A stretch of 64,000 nucleotides of DNA from Mesorhizobium intechi (GTDB taxonomy: Bacteria > Pseudomonadota > Alphaproteobacteria > Rhizobiales > Rhizobiaceae), in contig NZ_PNOT02000082.1 of the NCBI RefSeq assembly GCF_002879535.1, forward strand, positions 1 through 64,000, written 5' to 3'. The notes under the pieces are model-generated. The model did no database searches and had not been told where the DNA came from. It saw only the letters and a program-made list of their open reading frames with translations. Below, piece after piece: positions 1-8,420 of the stretch; position 1 is the first letter of the stretch; each line of letters begins with the position of its first letter. Position numbers and translations under genes: made by a program.

Positions 1-415
1 GCCCATCCTCGGCGAGGCGGTGCGCGTATCGTGGTCCGATTCCGGGGATTGAGCGGAACAGAGCCTCCGGCTCCATCTCGCCCCGCAGCCGCTCCAGTTG
101 GGACCAGCGCCCGGTCGCAACGATCTCGGCAATCGCGCCGGCCAGGCCTGTCCCGATTGCCGGGAGGGCGACGAGGCCATCGCGTCCCTCCCTTGCCAGA
201 ATTTCGCTTACGGGCCGTTCCAGCCTGGACAGGACATCCGCCGCCCTCCTGCAGGCCCGTGCGCGGAAACCGTCGGCGCCCTGGCTATCGAGGAGATCGG
301 CAAAATCCCGGAACTTTCCTGCGACCCCGATGTTCTCGGGAAGCGGTGCCGTCGCCATTGCCGTCATTGGCTTCATGCCTGGGTCTGGCGTGGTGATTTG
401 CAGAGGCCCCGGCAT
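1..415 (-). CDS. Helix-hairpin-helix DNA-binding protein, PolX N-terminus-like (partial, runs off left edge)
   Basis: The minus strand reads open from an ATG at 415 to the window edge, about 138 codons. GAGGAAAG lies 3-4 nt before that ATG, so I prefer it to the in-frame ATGs at 376, 367 and 358. The visible part (FRDFADLLDSQGADGFRARA, then LPAIGTGLAGAIAEIV, then SIPGIGPRYAHRLAEDG) resembles the 8-kDa N-terminal and helix-hairpin-helix regions of family X DNA polymerases. These bind DNA without sequence specificity. Whether a polymerase or PHP domain follows cannot be seen. It is divergent from the Nramp gene, and the FNR-like box at 481-494 lies at a good distance to activate it (predicted leader about 31 nt). 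Family call moderately sure, function inferred. Confidence 0.65.
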   Translation of the reverse strand, partial: MPGPLQITTPDPGMKPMTAMATAPLPENIGVAGKFRDFADLLDSQGADGFRARACRRAADVLSRLERPVSEILAREGRDGLVALPAIGTGLAGAIAEIVATGRWSQLERLRGEMEPEALFRSIPGIGPRYAHRLAEDG

Positions 416-480
416 GACTTTCCTCGGCGCAGGAGTTCAGGGTCGATCGGTCCTCCTAGGCCATTCGACGCCTCGTATCC

Positions 481-494
481 TTGACCCGCATCAA
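481..494. promoter_or_regulatory. FNR/FixK-like box (TTGACCCGCATCAA)
   Basis: TTGAC-CCGC-ATCAA matches the FNR/FixK consensus TTGAT-N4-ATCAA with one arm mismatch. It lies between two divergent genes. Activation at -41.5 would put starts near 446 (minus, 31 nt before the HhH gene) and 529 (plus, 86 nt before the Nramp start). Both genes could be controlled. Confidence 0.7.
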
Positions 495-614
495 TCCATT
501 GGACTTCGAAAATGGATAGAAGAAAGTACGTGCTTCTTCGCGCTCGGAGGTTCGGAGCAACTCGGCGCGGCAACGGTGAGTTCGGTTCGCGTGACGAGTG
601 AAGGGAACCATTCG

Positions 615-1892
615 ATGGAGCCGCCGGACGCATCGGCTACCACGCGCCGCCGACCCTACAACTTTCTCGGAAGCTTAGGCCCAGGCCTGATCACGGGCGC
701 GGCCGATGACGATCCAAGTGGTATCGCCACCTATAGCCAGGTGGGCGCGCAATTCGGCTACACGCTCGCATGGACCATGCTCTTCAGCTATCCGCTGATG
801 GCTGTAACTCAAGGGATCAGTGCCGGGATCGGCGCGGTAACTGGCCAGGGTATCGCGCGCAATCTGCGTCGACACTACTCGCCCTGGCTGCTGCGCTTCG
901 CCGTTCTCCTGCTGCTTATCGCCAACGTCATCAACATCGGCGCCGACCTCGGCGCCATGGGGGCGGCGCTTAAATTGCTCTTGGGTGGCCCGCAGTCCTT
1001 GTATGCGGTCCTCTTCGCTTTGATTTGCAGCTTCCTGGAAATCGTCGTGAGCTATCGGCGCTACGTGATGGTGCTTAAATGGCTGACCATGTCCCTGCTC
1101 GCCTATGTGGCGGTGGTGCTGTCAGTCCATGTGCCCTGGAGCGTAGCGCTTTATGGTGCGCTGGTTCCGCAGATCGTCTTCGACGCCGATCACGCCATGG
1201 CGCTGGTTGCCGTCCTTGGCACGACAATCAGTCCTTACCTCTTCTTTTGGCAAGCCGGGGAGGAGGTCGAGGAGCAGCACCGGCGACATCGTCAACGGCT
1301 GGGCGCCAACTCTCGCGCAGCCGGGCCGGAGCTGTCGCGCATCCGGGGCGACACACTGTTCGGAATGGGCTTCTCCAACTTGGTGGCCATTGTCATCATC
1401 ATCGCCACCGCGGCAACGCTTCATGCCAACGGGATCACCCAGATCAAGACTTCGTCCGAAGCGGCAGAGGCGCTCAGGCCCGTCGCCGGGGAGTTTGCGT
1501 TTGCCATTTTCGCTGCCGGCATTGTCGGCACCGGAATGCTTGCCATTCCCGTGCTTGCCGGCTCCGCCGCCTATGCCGTCGCGGAGATGTTTCGTTGGCC
1601 CGAAGGACTCGATCGACCCCCGCGAGATGCCAAGGCCTTCTACGGCACGATCGCGGTCGCAACGCTGGGTGGAGTCTCCCTGACTTTTGTCGGCATGGAT
1701 CCCATAAGAGCGCTCTATTGGAGTGCTGTGGTGAACGGCGTTTTGGCCGCTCCACTGATGGCGATCATGATGATGATTGCGATGAACCCCCGGATCATGG
1801 GTCACCTCACATTGCCACGCTGGATGGCTCTCGCCGGAGCGCTCGCCACGGCGGTGATGGCCTTGGCTTCAATTGGCTTTTTTATGCTGTGA
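615..1892 (+). CDS. Nramp-related metal ion transporter with variant metal-site motifs
   Basis: A 425-residue integral membrane protein of the Nramp (SLC11) fold, about 11 hydrophobic segments. The first transmembrane helix carries GAADDDPSGIATYSQ at the place where manganese Nramps have DPGN. The sixth has TISPYLFFWQAGEEVEE where manganese Nramps have a Met-Pro-His stretch. So the Asp is kept but the Met and His are replaced by Ser and Tyr. This points to a non-classical branch, possibly magnesium or another cation (inference). The reading frame is open much further upstream, but ATG 615 has AAGGGA 8 nt before it and starts the homologous region. An FNR-like box lies 121 bp upstream. Confidence 0.85.
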   Translation: MEPPDASATTRRRPYNFLGSLGPGLITGAADDDPSGIATYSQVGAQFGYTLAWTMLFSYPLMAVTQGISAGIGAVTGQGIARNLRRHYSPWLLRFAVLLLLIANVINIGADLGAMGAALKLLLGGPQSLYAVLFALICSFLEIVVSYRRYVMVLKWLTMSLLAYVAVVLSVHVPWSVALYGALVPQIVFDADHAMALVAVLGTTISPYLFFWQAGEEVEEQHRRHRQRLGANSRAAGPELSRIRGDTLFGMGFSNLVAIVIIIATAATLHANGITQIKTSSEAAEALRPVAGEFAFAIFAAGIVGTGMLAIPVLAGSAAYAVAEMFRWPEGLDRPPRDAKAFYGTIAVATLGGVSLTFVGMDPIRALYWSAVVNGVLAAPLMAIMMMIAMNPRIMGHLTLPRWMALAGALATAVMALASIGFFML

Positions 1893-1978
1893 CAAAGCGA
1901 ATGGCGTGCTGCCAGTACAGCCATCAGTGATTTGCGCATTGAGGCGACCGGTCCCGCATCGGCCGCTCTCGCGTGGTA

Positions 1979-2692
1979 TCACTGCGAATGGCCTTCCAGC
2001 AAATTGATGCGGTCCTCGGTTATACGGCCGTCTACGACCTGGATGATCCGGTTGCAGCGGTCGGCCAGAGCATGGTTGTGCGTGACGATCAGGAAGGTTG
2101 TGCCGCGCTCTCTGTTGAAGCGCCGCATCAATTCGAAAACCGCATCGGCTGAGGCCGTGTCGAGATTGCCGGTTGGTTCATCGGCGAGCACCAGCAACGG
2201 ATCCATCGCCAAGGCGCGGGCTATGGCCACGCGCTGCTGCTGGCCGCCCGACATGTTCAGCGCCCGATTGTTGCGCCATTTGCCAAGGTCAACCCAGTCG
2301 AGGAGTTCGTCGGCACGCCGTTCCATCGCGTCGTCCGGTCGGCCATGATCCAGCAGCATCGGCATCATGACATTCTCGCGAGCGGTGAAAGCAGAGATCA
2401 GATAGTGGTACTGGAAAACGAAGCCGATCGTATGGCCGCGCAGGCTGGTCAAGGCCGCTTCCGACAATTGCGTCGTGTCCTCGCCGTGGATCGACAGCCG
2501 CCCGGAGGTCGGGCGATCGAGCAGGCCGATGATGTTGAGCAGCGTGCTCTTGCCTGATCCGGATGGCCCCATCAGGGCGACGAATTCGCGGGGATGGATG
2601 GTGACGTTGATGCCGTGCAGCACTTCGGTCTCGACCGGGGTGCCGACATTGTAGGATTTGCGAATGCCTTCGAGAGCGAGCAGATCAGCCAT
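1979..2692 (-). CDS. ABC transporter ATP-binding protein, LolD/MacB/DevA type
   Basis: A 237-residue cytoplasmic ATPase. Walker A is GPSGSGKST, the signature is [16 protein letters not shown], Walker B is [13 protein letters not shown], and the switch His is in VTHNHA. The DEPTGNLD form is typical of the LolD/MacB/DevA group, which powers mechanotransmission exporters rather than classical importers. It overlaps the 3' end of the permease gene by 8 nt, so it is the third gene of an adaptor-permease-ATPase operon. An in-frame ATG at 2701 is an alternative start. The substrate cannot be deduced. Confidence 0.9.
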   Translation of the reverse strand: MADLLALEGIRKSYNVGTPVETEVLHGINVTIHPREFVALMGPSGSGKSTLLNIIGLLDRPTSGRLSIHGEDTTQLSEAALTSLRGHTIGFVFQYHYLISAFTARENVMMPMLLDHGRPDDAMERRADELLDWVDLGKWRNNRALNMSGGQQQRVAIARALAMDPLLVLADEPTGNLDTASADAVFELMRRFNRERGTTFLIVTHNHALADRCNRIIQVVDGRITEDRINLLEGHSQ

Positions 2693-3911
2693 GGATGGCA
2701 TCCACCGGGTCGAGGCTTGCAGCGCGCAGCGCCGGCACGATGCCCGCTATCACCCCGGTAATCGTCGCAAGCGCTGCTGAAGAGACGAATAGGCTCGGTT
2801 GTATATAGAGGGGGAACAGTTCCGAGCCATCGGCCTGTCGTGCGTAGCGGTGCCACACCATGAGAGCGGCGGCGCCGACCAGCGCTCCGGCCAACGAGCC
2901 GACAAAACCGAGCACGCCGCCCTGGATCAGGAAAATCCTCAGGATTTGTCCGCGCGCGCAACCCATGGCGCGCAATATGCCGATATCCTTGGAGCGCTGA
3001 AGCACGGACACCACCAGCACGGCCGCAATGCCGAACGCCACGGACAGGCCGACAAAGATGCGGATCAGTGCACTGGAGAGGTTTTGGGCACGTATCGCGG
3101 TGAAGAACTGGGCGTTGGTCTTGATCCAGCTGTCGGCCTCCACCGGCAGCGTCGCCTGAACGTCCTGAGCAATGGTTTCCGCCGCATAGACGTCGGCGAC
3201 AGTGAGGTCGATCGTCGTCACGCCGCCCAGCAGCCCGAGCAGGCTCTGAGCCGTCCGCAGCGCCACATAGGCGTTGCGCTCGTTCGCGCCCTTGTTGCCG
3301 AGATCGAATATTCCCTTGATCGTCAGGGTGCGGCTGCCGCCCATGGCGGTGGTTACGTTGATCTTGTCGCCGATCGTCGCGCCGATGTCCTTGGCGAGTT
3401 CGAGGCCGACGAGGATGTCGTCGGAGCCAAGGTCTGAATTGCCGGCGACGATGTAGTCCGGCACACGAACAATGCGGAAATAATCGTCGGGCTGCATTCC
3501 AAAGATGCCGATGCTGCGGCTGGCGTCGCCGCGTACGGCAAGCGCTGAACCGGATACGGTCGGGGTTGCGATCACCACGTCCGGCCGGGCGCGCATCGCG
3601 GCGAGAATCGTCTGCCACTGATCGATGGAGAGGATGCGCTGCGTCGGCTGCTGGACGATCGCGGCTTCGATCACCCCATCATGCCGTCTTAGCGGCCGGG
3701 CGACTTCTTGTGGCGCCAGGAGCTGGATCTGCGGCTGAGAGGTGAGCACGCGATTGGTGAAGTTGGTCTGCACGCTGGTCAGCATCGCCGACATGAACAC
3801 GATGACGCCGACGCCGATGGCGATGCCGCTGAGGATGAATCCCGACTGCATGCGGCCTTCGGCGAGAAACCGCAGTGCCGCGATCCAGGCGAATGTCAGC
3901 CAGGGTTTCAT
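2685..3911 (-). CDS. ABC transporter permease, FtsX/MacB_PCD family
   Basis: A 408-residue inner-membrane protein with the MacB/DevC layout. One N-terminal membrane helix (about residues 22-44) is followed by a large periplasmic MacB_PCD domain (about 45-280) and three C-terminal helices (about 285-400). No ATPase domain is fused, unlike MacB itself. It starts inside the last codons of the adaptor gene (ATGA overlap, 3908-3911) and overlaps the ATPase gene, so the three are translationally coupled. The order adaptor, permease, ATPase matches DevBCA-type exporters. Substrate unknown; export of a lipid, peptide or antimicrobial across the envelope is inferred from the family. Confidence 0.88.
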   Translation of the reverse strand: MKPWLTFAWIAALRFLAEGRMQSGFILSGIAIGVGVIVFMSAMLTSVQTNFTNRVLTSQPQIQLLAPQEVARPLRRHDGVIEAAIVQQPTQRILSIDQWQTILAAMRARPDVVIATPTVSGSALAVRGDASRSIGIFGMQPDDYFRIVRVPDYIVAGNSDLGSDDILVGLELAKDIGATIGDKINVTTAMGGSRTLTIKGIFDLGNKGANERNAYVALRTAQSLLGLLGGVTTIDLTVADVYAAETIAQDVQATLPVEADSWIKTNAQFFTAIRAQNLSSALIRIFVGLSVAFGIAAVLVVSVLQRSKDIGILRAMGCARGQILRIFLIQGGVLGFVGSLAGALVGAAALMVWHRYARQADGSELFPLYIQPSLFVSSAALATITGVIAGIVPALRAASLDPVDAIHG

Positions 3912-5179
3912 GGCGCCACCGGCCTGATGCGCTGGCCGGCCCTGACGCCGGCGGCGACCGGAACGACCAGGTCGTCCTGCACAAGTCCCTCCAGGACCTC
4001 TATCTGGTCGCTCGTGCGCAGGCCGAGCCTGACCGCCTGTTCGCGCGGGCGGCCGTTGCGAACGACGAGAACCCAGGGTGAAGCGGATGTCGGGTCATGC
4101 ACCGCGCGCGCCGGAACGACCAGCGTCGCGGCGCGCTTGTCGATCTCTATGTCCACGGAGACGGTCATGTCCTGGCGCAGATAGTGCGGCGGAGCTGTCG
4201 CGGTGAGCTTCACCGCAACCGACGCGCGCGTGATGTCGACCGACGGATTGATGTACGACACCTTGGCATCGAAGCGCTGGTCTGGATAGGCGTCGGCTGA
4301 AACCACTGCGTCCTGACCTACCCGAAGGAGACCGAGGTTCTTCTCGTCGATCTGCAGTACCAACTGGACATCACCGGCGGGCGCCAGCACGAGGAGGGCG
4401 TTTCCGGGTTGAACAATGGCGCCACGCTCGACATTGCGGGTGATGAGAGTGCCGTCTCGCGGCGCGGCGATGGTCGCATAGCCAAGGCGCGCTTGCGCGG
4501 TCGCGACATTGGCTTGTGCCTGATTGAGCTGGGTCAGCGCCATCACGTAGTCGCTGCCGCCGGGCTGTGCGGTGTAGACAGAGAGCTCGGCCGTGCGGAC
4601 CTGGGTGCGCGCGACGTCAAGATCCTTGGTGGCGGCGTCAAGTGCCTCGCGGGTGCCGAAACCTGCCTTGGAGAGCTGTTCGGCCCTTTGGTAGGCCGCC
4701 TGGGCATTGACCAGTGTCGCCTGGGCCTGCTTGAGCGCTTGCTGCGCCGCCGGCAGCGTGAACTCCCGTTGCTGCCGCATCCGCGCCTCCGCCTGCGCGG
4801 CAGCGCTCTGCGCCTGGACGACCGCGGATTTCAGTTCGCTGGACTCCAGGACGATGAGCGGCTGGCCCCGTTTGACGGTCTGACCCTCGTCGACCAGCAC
4901 CTCCGCCACCGTGCCGGTGTATTGCGTTCCGATACTAACGCGATAGGGTGTCTCGACGTGGCCGCTCGCCACGACGGTCCTTGTGAGATCGCCGCGGATC
5001 ACGCGATAGACGACGACTTCGGGGCCAACGAGCCAGCGCGCCAGCGCCAGGGCAAGGGCGACCGCCAGCAAGGCCAGCCCGCCAAGCAGCCATTTGTGAA
5101 GCCAGATGAAATGTCGGGCCGCCGCCAAGCTGCGCTTGTGAGTGATGTCCGGATGTAAGTCGGCGTTGATCTGCAGCAT
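3908..5179 (-). CDS. Periplasmic adaptor (HlyD/MacA-type membrane fusion protein)
   Basis: A 423-residue membrane-anchored adaptor. It has an N-terminal membrane helix at about 30-50, a lipoyl-like half (VEVLVDEGQTVKRGQPLIVLE-like segment near 90-115), a long Ala/Gln-rich coiled-coil hairpin (about 115-230), the second lipoyl half (APRDGTLITRNVERG) and a beta-barrel C-terminus. It should bridge the permease to an outer-membrane TolC-type channel, which is not encoded here. The frame is open to 5509, but that would run into the CBS gene. ATG 5179 starts the recognisable protein. It lies 137 bp after the CBS-BON gene and could be in the same transcript. Confidence 0.87.
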   Translation of the reverse strand: MLQINADLHPDITHKRSLAAARHFIWLHKWLLGGLALLAVALALALARWLVGPEVVVYRVIRGDLTRTVVASGHVETPYRVSIGTQYTGTVAEVLVDEGQTVKRGQPLIVLESSELKSAVVQAQSAAAQAEARMRQQREFTLPAAQQALKQAQATLVNAQAAYQRAEQLSKAGFGTREALDAATKDLDVARTQVRTAELSVYTAQPGGSDYVMALTQLNQAQANVATAQARLGYATIAAPRDGTLITRNVERGAIVQPGNALLVLAPAGDVQLVLQIDEKNLGLLRVGQDAVVSADAYPDQRFDAKVSYINPSVDITRASVAVKLTATAPPHYLRQDMTVSVDIEIDKRAATLVVPARAVHDPTSASPWVLVVRNGRPREQAVRLGLRTSDQIEVLEGLVQDDLVVPVAAGVRAGQRIRPVAP

Positions 5180-5316
5180 GGCGGCCTCGATACAGGAATC
5201 TCCGAACTCATTACGGCGGCGCTGGCCACCTGGTGCCAGATCAACTCTGGCCTTCGACCGCCGTCGCCAAGTCGCGCGACACTCATTCTTGCCAAGGGCA
5301 GGTCGGCAGTGATTTC

Positions 5317-6024
5317 TCAACTTGGCGGGTCGACCACGATCCCGGACAGTGGCTCGACCCAGTATAGGTGGTCGGTCACAGCCTTTACGCCGGCGACGTT
5401 TTCTGCCGCGACAAGCGCGGCCTGGCGCTCGCGCTCGTCGAGGATCGCGCCATTCAGCTCGGCAACCCCCTTGTCGACCCTGACATGGATCATGCCTGTT
5501 CCAGCCCATGGCTGGGCGGCAAGTTCCGCAACGATCTTCTGGCGGATCTGTTCGTCGGTTGCCTCCGTCGAATCCTGCCTGGGAAGAGAGCGAAGCAATG
5601 CGCGCAGGAGATCGGAACGTGTAACGATGCCGATGACTTTTCCGCCCTCGACCACCGGAATGCGTTTGACGTGGTGCCGCGTCATGAGTTCGACGACGTC
5701 CTCCAATGCGCTTTCAGGGAATGCCGTTACGACGTCTTGGGACATCACCTCATCGACCCGCCGGCCGTTGGCATGGACATACTCCTCGGCGACACGTCCG
5801 GGACTGACGAGAAACTCCAGCCAGCGCGGGCGCTTGCGTTTGGTGCCCAGCTCGCCGCGGCGCAGAAAATCGCCTTCACTGATAATCCCGACCAGCGCGC
5901 CGGCGCGGCTGATGACGGGGAGGCCGCTGATCTTGCGCGACAGCATCAACCCGGCCGCGTCGGCAATCGACGCGGACGGTTCGACGGCGATGACGGGGGA
6001 GGTCATTATCGATGAGGCTTGCAC
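5317..6024 (-). CDS. Tandem CBS-domain protein with C-terminal BON domain
   Basis: A 235-residue soluble protein. Two CBS motifs (about 7-57 and 92-143, the second with HVKRIPVVEGGKVIGIVTRSDLL) form a Bateman module that usually senses adenine nucleotides. They are followed by a BON domain (about 155-222). I chose a GTG start at 6024 because AAAGGAG lies 6 nt upstream; the longer ATG version at 6075 has no such site. CBS-pair proteins such as Hrp1 belong to the hypoxic DosR regulon of Mycobacterium tuberculosis, which fits the FNR-like box 102 bp upstream at 6126-6139. Ligand unknown. Confidence 0.88.
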   Translation of the reverse strand: MQASSIMTSPVIAVEPSASIADAAGLMLSRKISGLPVISRAGALVGIISEGDFLRRGELGTKRKRPRWLEFLVSPGRVAEEYVHANGRRVDEVMSQDVVTAFPESALEDVVELMTRHHVKRIPVVEGGKVIGIVTRSDLLRALLRSLPRQDSTEATDEQIRQKIVAELAAQPWAGTGMIHVRVDKGVAELNGAILDERERQAALVAAENVAGVKAVTDHLYWVEPLSGIVVDPPS

Positions 6025-6125
6025 GGTCGTCTCCTTTGAAATCGTCACTTCCTCGGCCTGCCGCCAAGGACCCACGACGGCATGGAATGATTAGCCTCAT
6101 CCTATTTCCTGAGCAGGCGCGCGCT

Positions 6126-6139
6126 TTGACCGGCGTCAA
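6126..6139 (-). promoter_or_regulatory. FNR/FixK-like box (TTGACCGGCGTCAA)
   Basis: A perfect inverted repeat, TTGAC-CGGC-GTCAA, in the 407-bp divergent region between the CBS-BON and triple-BON genes. At -41.5 it would give a start near 6091 and a leader of about 67 nt for the CBS-BON gene. The arms differ from consensus at the inner base on both sides, so binding may be weaker. Confidence 0.6.
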
Positions 6140-6342
6140 GGCAGGATCTGCTCAGTGCACGGCCCACGATCGTCTCTGTGCTCGACGATGGTCTGGGTTT
6201 TGGTCATGCCGATCTCGTCAAAGTTGAGGTGATGACATCGCCGAAACCTTGGACAGCATGAGACACCAGTGGCTCGTAAACACTTCCGCCACCTCCTGAC
6301 GACCGCGCCAATCGTCCAACCACCTGATTATCTGACCCGGCA

Positions 6343-6356
6343 TTGAGCAGGATCAA
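6343..6356 (+). promoter_or_regulatory. FNR/FixK-like box (TTGAGCAGGATCAA)
   Basis: TTGAG-CAGG-ATCAA, one mismatch to TTGAT-N4-ATCAA. It is centred 82 bp before ATG 6432. A start at +41.5 would fall near 6391, giving a 41-nt leader. With the box at 6126-6139 it gives each arm of this divergent promoter region its own site. No gene is seen between 6025 and 6431. Confidence 0.65.
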
Positions 6357-6431
6357 TGAGCAACGGCGCAAAGGCTGCTTTTGTCGTGGCTGCGGGCGAG
6401 ACGTCCGCCTCAACAAACAGGAGACAGACCA

Positions 6432-7079
6432 ATGACGGATTCAACATTGCGTCAGAATATTCTCGATGAGTTGGAGTTCGAGCCGAGCATCGACGCCGCC
6501 CACATCGGCGTCGCCGTGGAAGACGGCATCGTCACGCTCGCTGGACACGTTTCTTCCTACTGGGAAAAGACGACCGCCGAGAATGTGGTCAAGCGGGTCA
6601 AGGGCGTGAAGGGTATCGCCGAGGAAATCGAAGTCCGGCTGATTGGACAGAAGGGGACCGCGGACGACGAGATCGCCAGGCGGGCGGTCGATGCGGTCAC
6701 CTGGAATGTTTCCATCCCGAAGGACAAGGTGCAGGTCAAGGTCCAGGACGGCTGGATCACGCTGACCGGAAAAGTTGAATGGCAATACCAGAAAAACGCG
6801 GCGGCCGAGGCCGTGCGCGGGCTGGCCGGTGTCGTTGGCGTTGCCAATCAGATCGAAATCACCCCACGTGCCTCGGTACCCGACGTCAAGAAGCGCATCG
6901 AGGATGCGCTGAAGCGTGATGCCGAAATCGAGGCGCAGGCGATCCGCGTCAACGTGCAGAATGGCAGGGTGACGCTTGAAGGCAAGGTCAAGGCATGGTC
7001 CGAGCGCCAGGCAGCGGAACGTGCCGCCTGGTCGTCGCCGGGCGTCCGGATGGTGGAAGACCGGATCGCGATCGTCTGA
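6432..7079 (+). CDS. Triple BON-domain protein
   Basis: A 215-residue protein made almost entirely of three BON repeats (about 6-70, 78-145 and 150-215). Each has the VxxGxVTLxGxV core: GIVTLAGHV, GWITLTGKV, GRVTLEGKV. There is no signal peptide, so unlike OsmY it is probably cytoplasmic. BON domains are thought to bind phospholipid or partner proteins, and OsmY-like proteins accompany osmotic and stationary-phase stress. ATG 6432 follows an AGGAG at about 6418-6422; the frame is open upstream without homology. Probably FNR-controlled through the box at 6343-6356. Confidence 0.88.
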   Translation: MTDSTLRQNILDELEFEPSIDAAHIGVAVEDGIVTLAGHVSSYWEKTTAENVVKRVKGVKGIAEEIEVRLIGQKGTADDEIARRAVDAVTWNVSIPKDKVQVKVQDGWITLTGKVEWQYQKNAAAEAVRGLAGVVGVANQIEITPRASVPDVKKRIEDALKRDAEIEAQAIRVNVQNGRVTLEGKVKAWSERQAAERAAWSSPGVRMVEDRIAIV

Positions 7080-7223
7080 TGGCTCGACCCGGCTGACGCG
7101 GCGGCTCAAGCGGCCGCCGCGCCGATAGTCCGAGGCAGGCGCCATCGCGAAGTGCGTCTGGCGGTGAAGATCGCAGCCAGTAATGGCAAGGCAACACCTT
7201 CGATCGATTTCAAAGGAGAACAC

Positions 7224-7628
7224 ATGATTATGACGACTGGCACGGTGGTCGCGGTAACCGACGGCAAGAAGTTGCGCCTGTTTCGCAACAAGGGCCACGA
7301 ACCCCAGATCGACCTGGTTGAATTGGGCGAGCCGACGCTTCAAGCGGCTAGCAGCGGCTCGGGCGGTCGCCACCGCAGCTCCACTGCCAATCCCGACGAC
7401 TCTCGCCTTCGGGAAGACGATTTTGCCGCTGCCGTTGCCGAATATCTCAATCGCGAGGCGCTCACGGAAGCGTTCGAGCATGTGGTGATGGTTGCCGACC
7501 CGCGCACGCTCGGCGAGCTGCGCAAGCACGTCGAGCCGTCGCTGAAAGCGAAACTGGTCGGTGAGCTCGGCAAGGATCTCGTGAAGCACTCAGTCGAAGC
7601 CATCGAGAACACGTTGGCAGCGGCTTGA
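7224..7628 (+). CDS. Host attachment family protein (eRF1-like baeRF group)
   Basis: A 134-residue protein like the C-terminal half of the 'host attachment protein' family (PF10116). The start TGTVVAVTDGKKLRLFRNKG and the end VMVADPRTLGELRKHV...KDLVKHSVEAIENTL are typical. The family name comes from Agrobacterium plant attachment, but its fold relates to archaeal release factor eRF1 domains and the true role is unsettled. AAAGGAG ends 5 nt before ATG 7224. It follows the triple-BON gene by 144 bp on the same strand with no FNR-like box between, so co-transcription is likely. The intervening GC-rich hairpin (about 7097-7120) has no T-run. Confidence 0.8.
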   Translation: MIMTTGTVVAVTDGKKLRLFRNKGHEPQIDLVELGEPTLQAASSGSGGRHRSSTANPDDSRLREDDFAAAVAEYLNREALTEAFEHVVMVADPRTLGELRKHVEPSLKAKLVGELGKDLVKHSVEAIENTLAAA

Positions 7629-7821
7629 GCAATCCGCACAGCCCGTAGACCGGGCTGCTGTGGACCGTCGTGGGCAACCTGCGGCGGTCTGCAGGCCTCA
7701 CGCACCGGCGATCGGGAAGGCATTGCTGGCGGCGGAGACCGTCGCCGTCAGTGTCGACCGCAGAAACCCCAGCCAGGAATCTCCAGAGGGCCGCCGTGCC
7801 CCCGACAGGTCAGCACCGCGG

Positions 7822-8046
7822 CTAAAGGAGATAGAATTCCGAATCCAGGAAGACGAGAAACTGTCCGGTGATCAAAGGAATTAGCAGGACAGGACCGTCG
7901 TCACCGCTGTCTTGGATCGGTGATCCCGTGACACTCGGGTGCACCCTCAGGATCTCTTTCCAGATCGTCGGGAAATCCGCCCCTTTGCTCTTCTCAGCGT
8001 TGCACGCATTGATAAGCTCCCTAACGCTGTCCGTCATTGAAACCAT
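7822..8046 (-). CDS. Small hypothetical protein (74 aa) with its own FNR-like box
   Basis: A 74-residue acidic protein beginning MVSMTDSVRELINACNAEKS. The middle, FPTIWKEILRVHPSVTGSPI, and a hydrophobic end PVLLIPLITGQFLVFLDSE follow. It looks like a genuine globular small protein, but I cannot assign a family. The second Met (8037) is an alternative start, and the ribosome site is weak for both. Support for a real gene comes mainly from the perfect FNR/FixK-type box 54 bp upstream (8100-8113), which gives a predicted 19-nt leader. Confidence 0.6.
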   Translation of the reverse strand: MVSMTDSVRELINACNAEKSKGADFPTIWKEILRVHPSVTGSPIQDSGDDGPVLLIPLITGQFLVFLDSEFYLL

Positions 8047-8099
8047 ATTGCCCGAGTGCCCGATCCCAAATCATATGAATGAACGCAGCGGGGACGGTC

Positions 8100-8113
8100 T
8101 TGATCTCGATCAA
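8100..8113 (-). promoter_or_regulatory. FNR/FixK-like box (TTGATCTCGATCAA), overlapping chaB stop
   Basis: Both arms match the consensus exactly. The box covers the stop codon of the upstream chaB-like gene (8110-8112) and stands 54 bp before the start of the 74-aa protein. This makes the small gene a separate transcription unit rather than the tail of the usp-chaB run. Confidence 0.75.
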
Positions 8114-8337
8114 ATTGCCCGGCCTGTCCGGATAGGCACCCACTCGCGGCCTTCCCTGCGATAATGGCGCTTCACGGCAGCCCACGCGACGCGATGGGCT
8201 GTTTCTTCACGCTTTTCGCCTTGATCGGTATATTCGTCCCAAGCGTTGTTGAAGGCGGCGCGAAAGATCTCCTGGGCGTGCGGGGGCAAATGCTTCCTGA
8301 CGGGCAGTGGAAGGTCTTGCTCGGTCGCATAAGGCAT
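8110..8337 (-). CDS. ChaB family protein
   Basis: A 75-residue protein with the ChaB fold signature: an N-terminal DLPLPVRKHLPPHAQEIFRAAFNNAWDEY and a C-terminal AWAAVKRHYRREGREW. ChaB was named as a regulator of the ChaA cation/proton antiporter, but its biochemical action is not established, and ChaA is not seen here. ATG 8337 has GGGAGG 7 nt upstream; longer versions lack one. It follows the universal stress gene on the same strand by 83 bp, with no FNR-like box between, so the two are probably one transcript. Confidence 0.85.
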   Translation of the reverse strand: MPYATEQDLPLPVRKHLPPHAQEIFRAAFNNAWDEYTDQGEKREETAHRVAWAAVKRHYRREGREWVPIRTGRAI

Positions 8338-8420
8338 TTGCCATCCTCCCTTCCAAGCCCCACCAGTGCCGTTGGCCGTAGCCGCTGACAAACACGCCAA
8401 GGCACGTCGAGGGTGCGTAG

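Noticed and set aside
3908..5509. A 533-codon version of the adaptor protein starting at 5509
   Set aside because: The first 110 codons overlap the well-supported CBS-BON gene and have no family similarity; the adaptor homology starts at ATG 5179.
7660..7884. A 74-codon plus-strand frame between the host-attachment gene and the small FNR-controlled gene
   Set aside because: Composition is Arg/Pro-rich as in random frames, and its end overlaps the better supported minus-strand gene.
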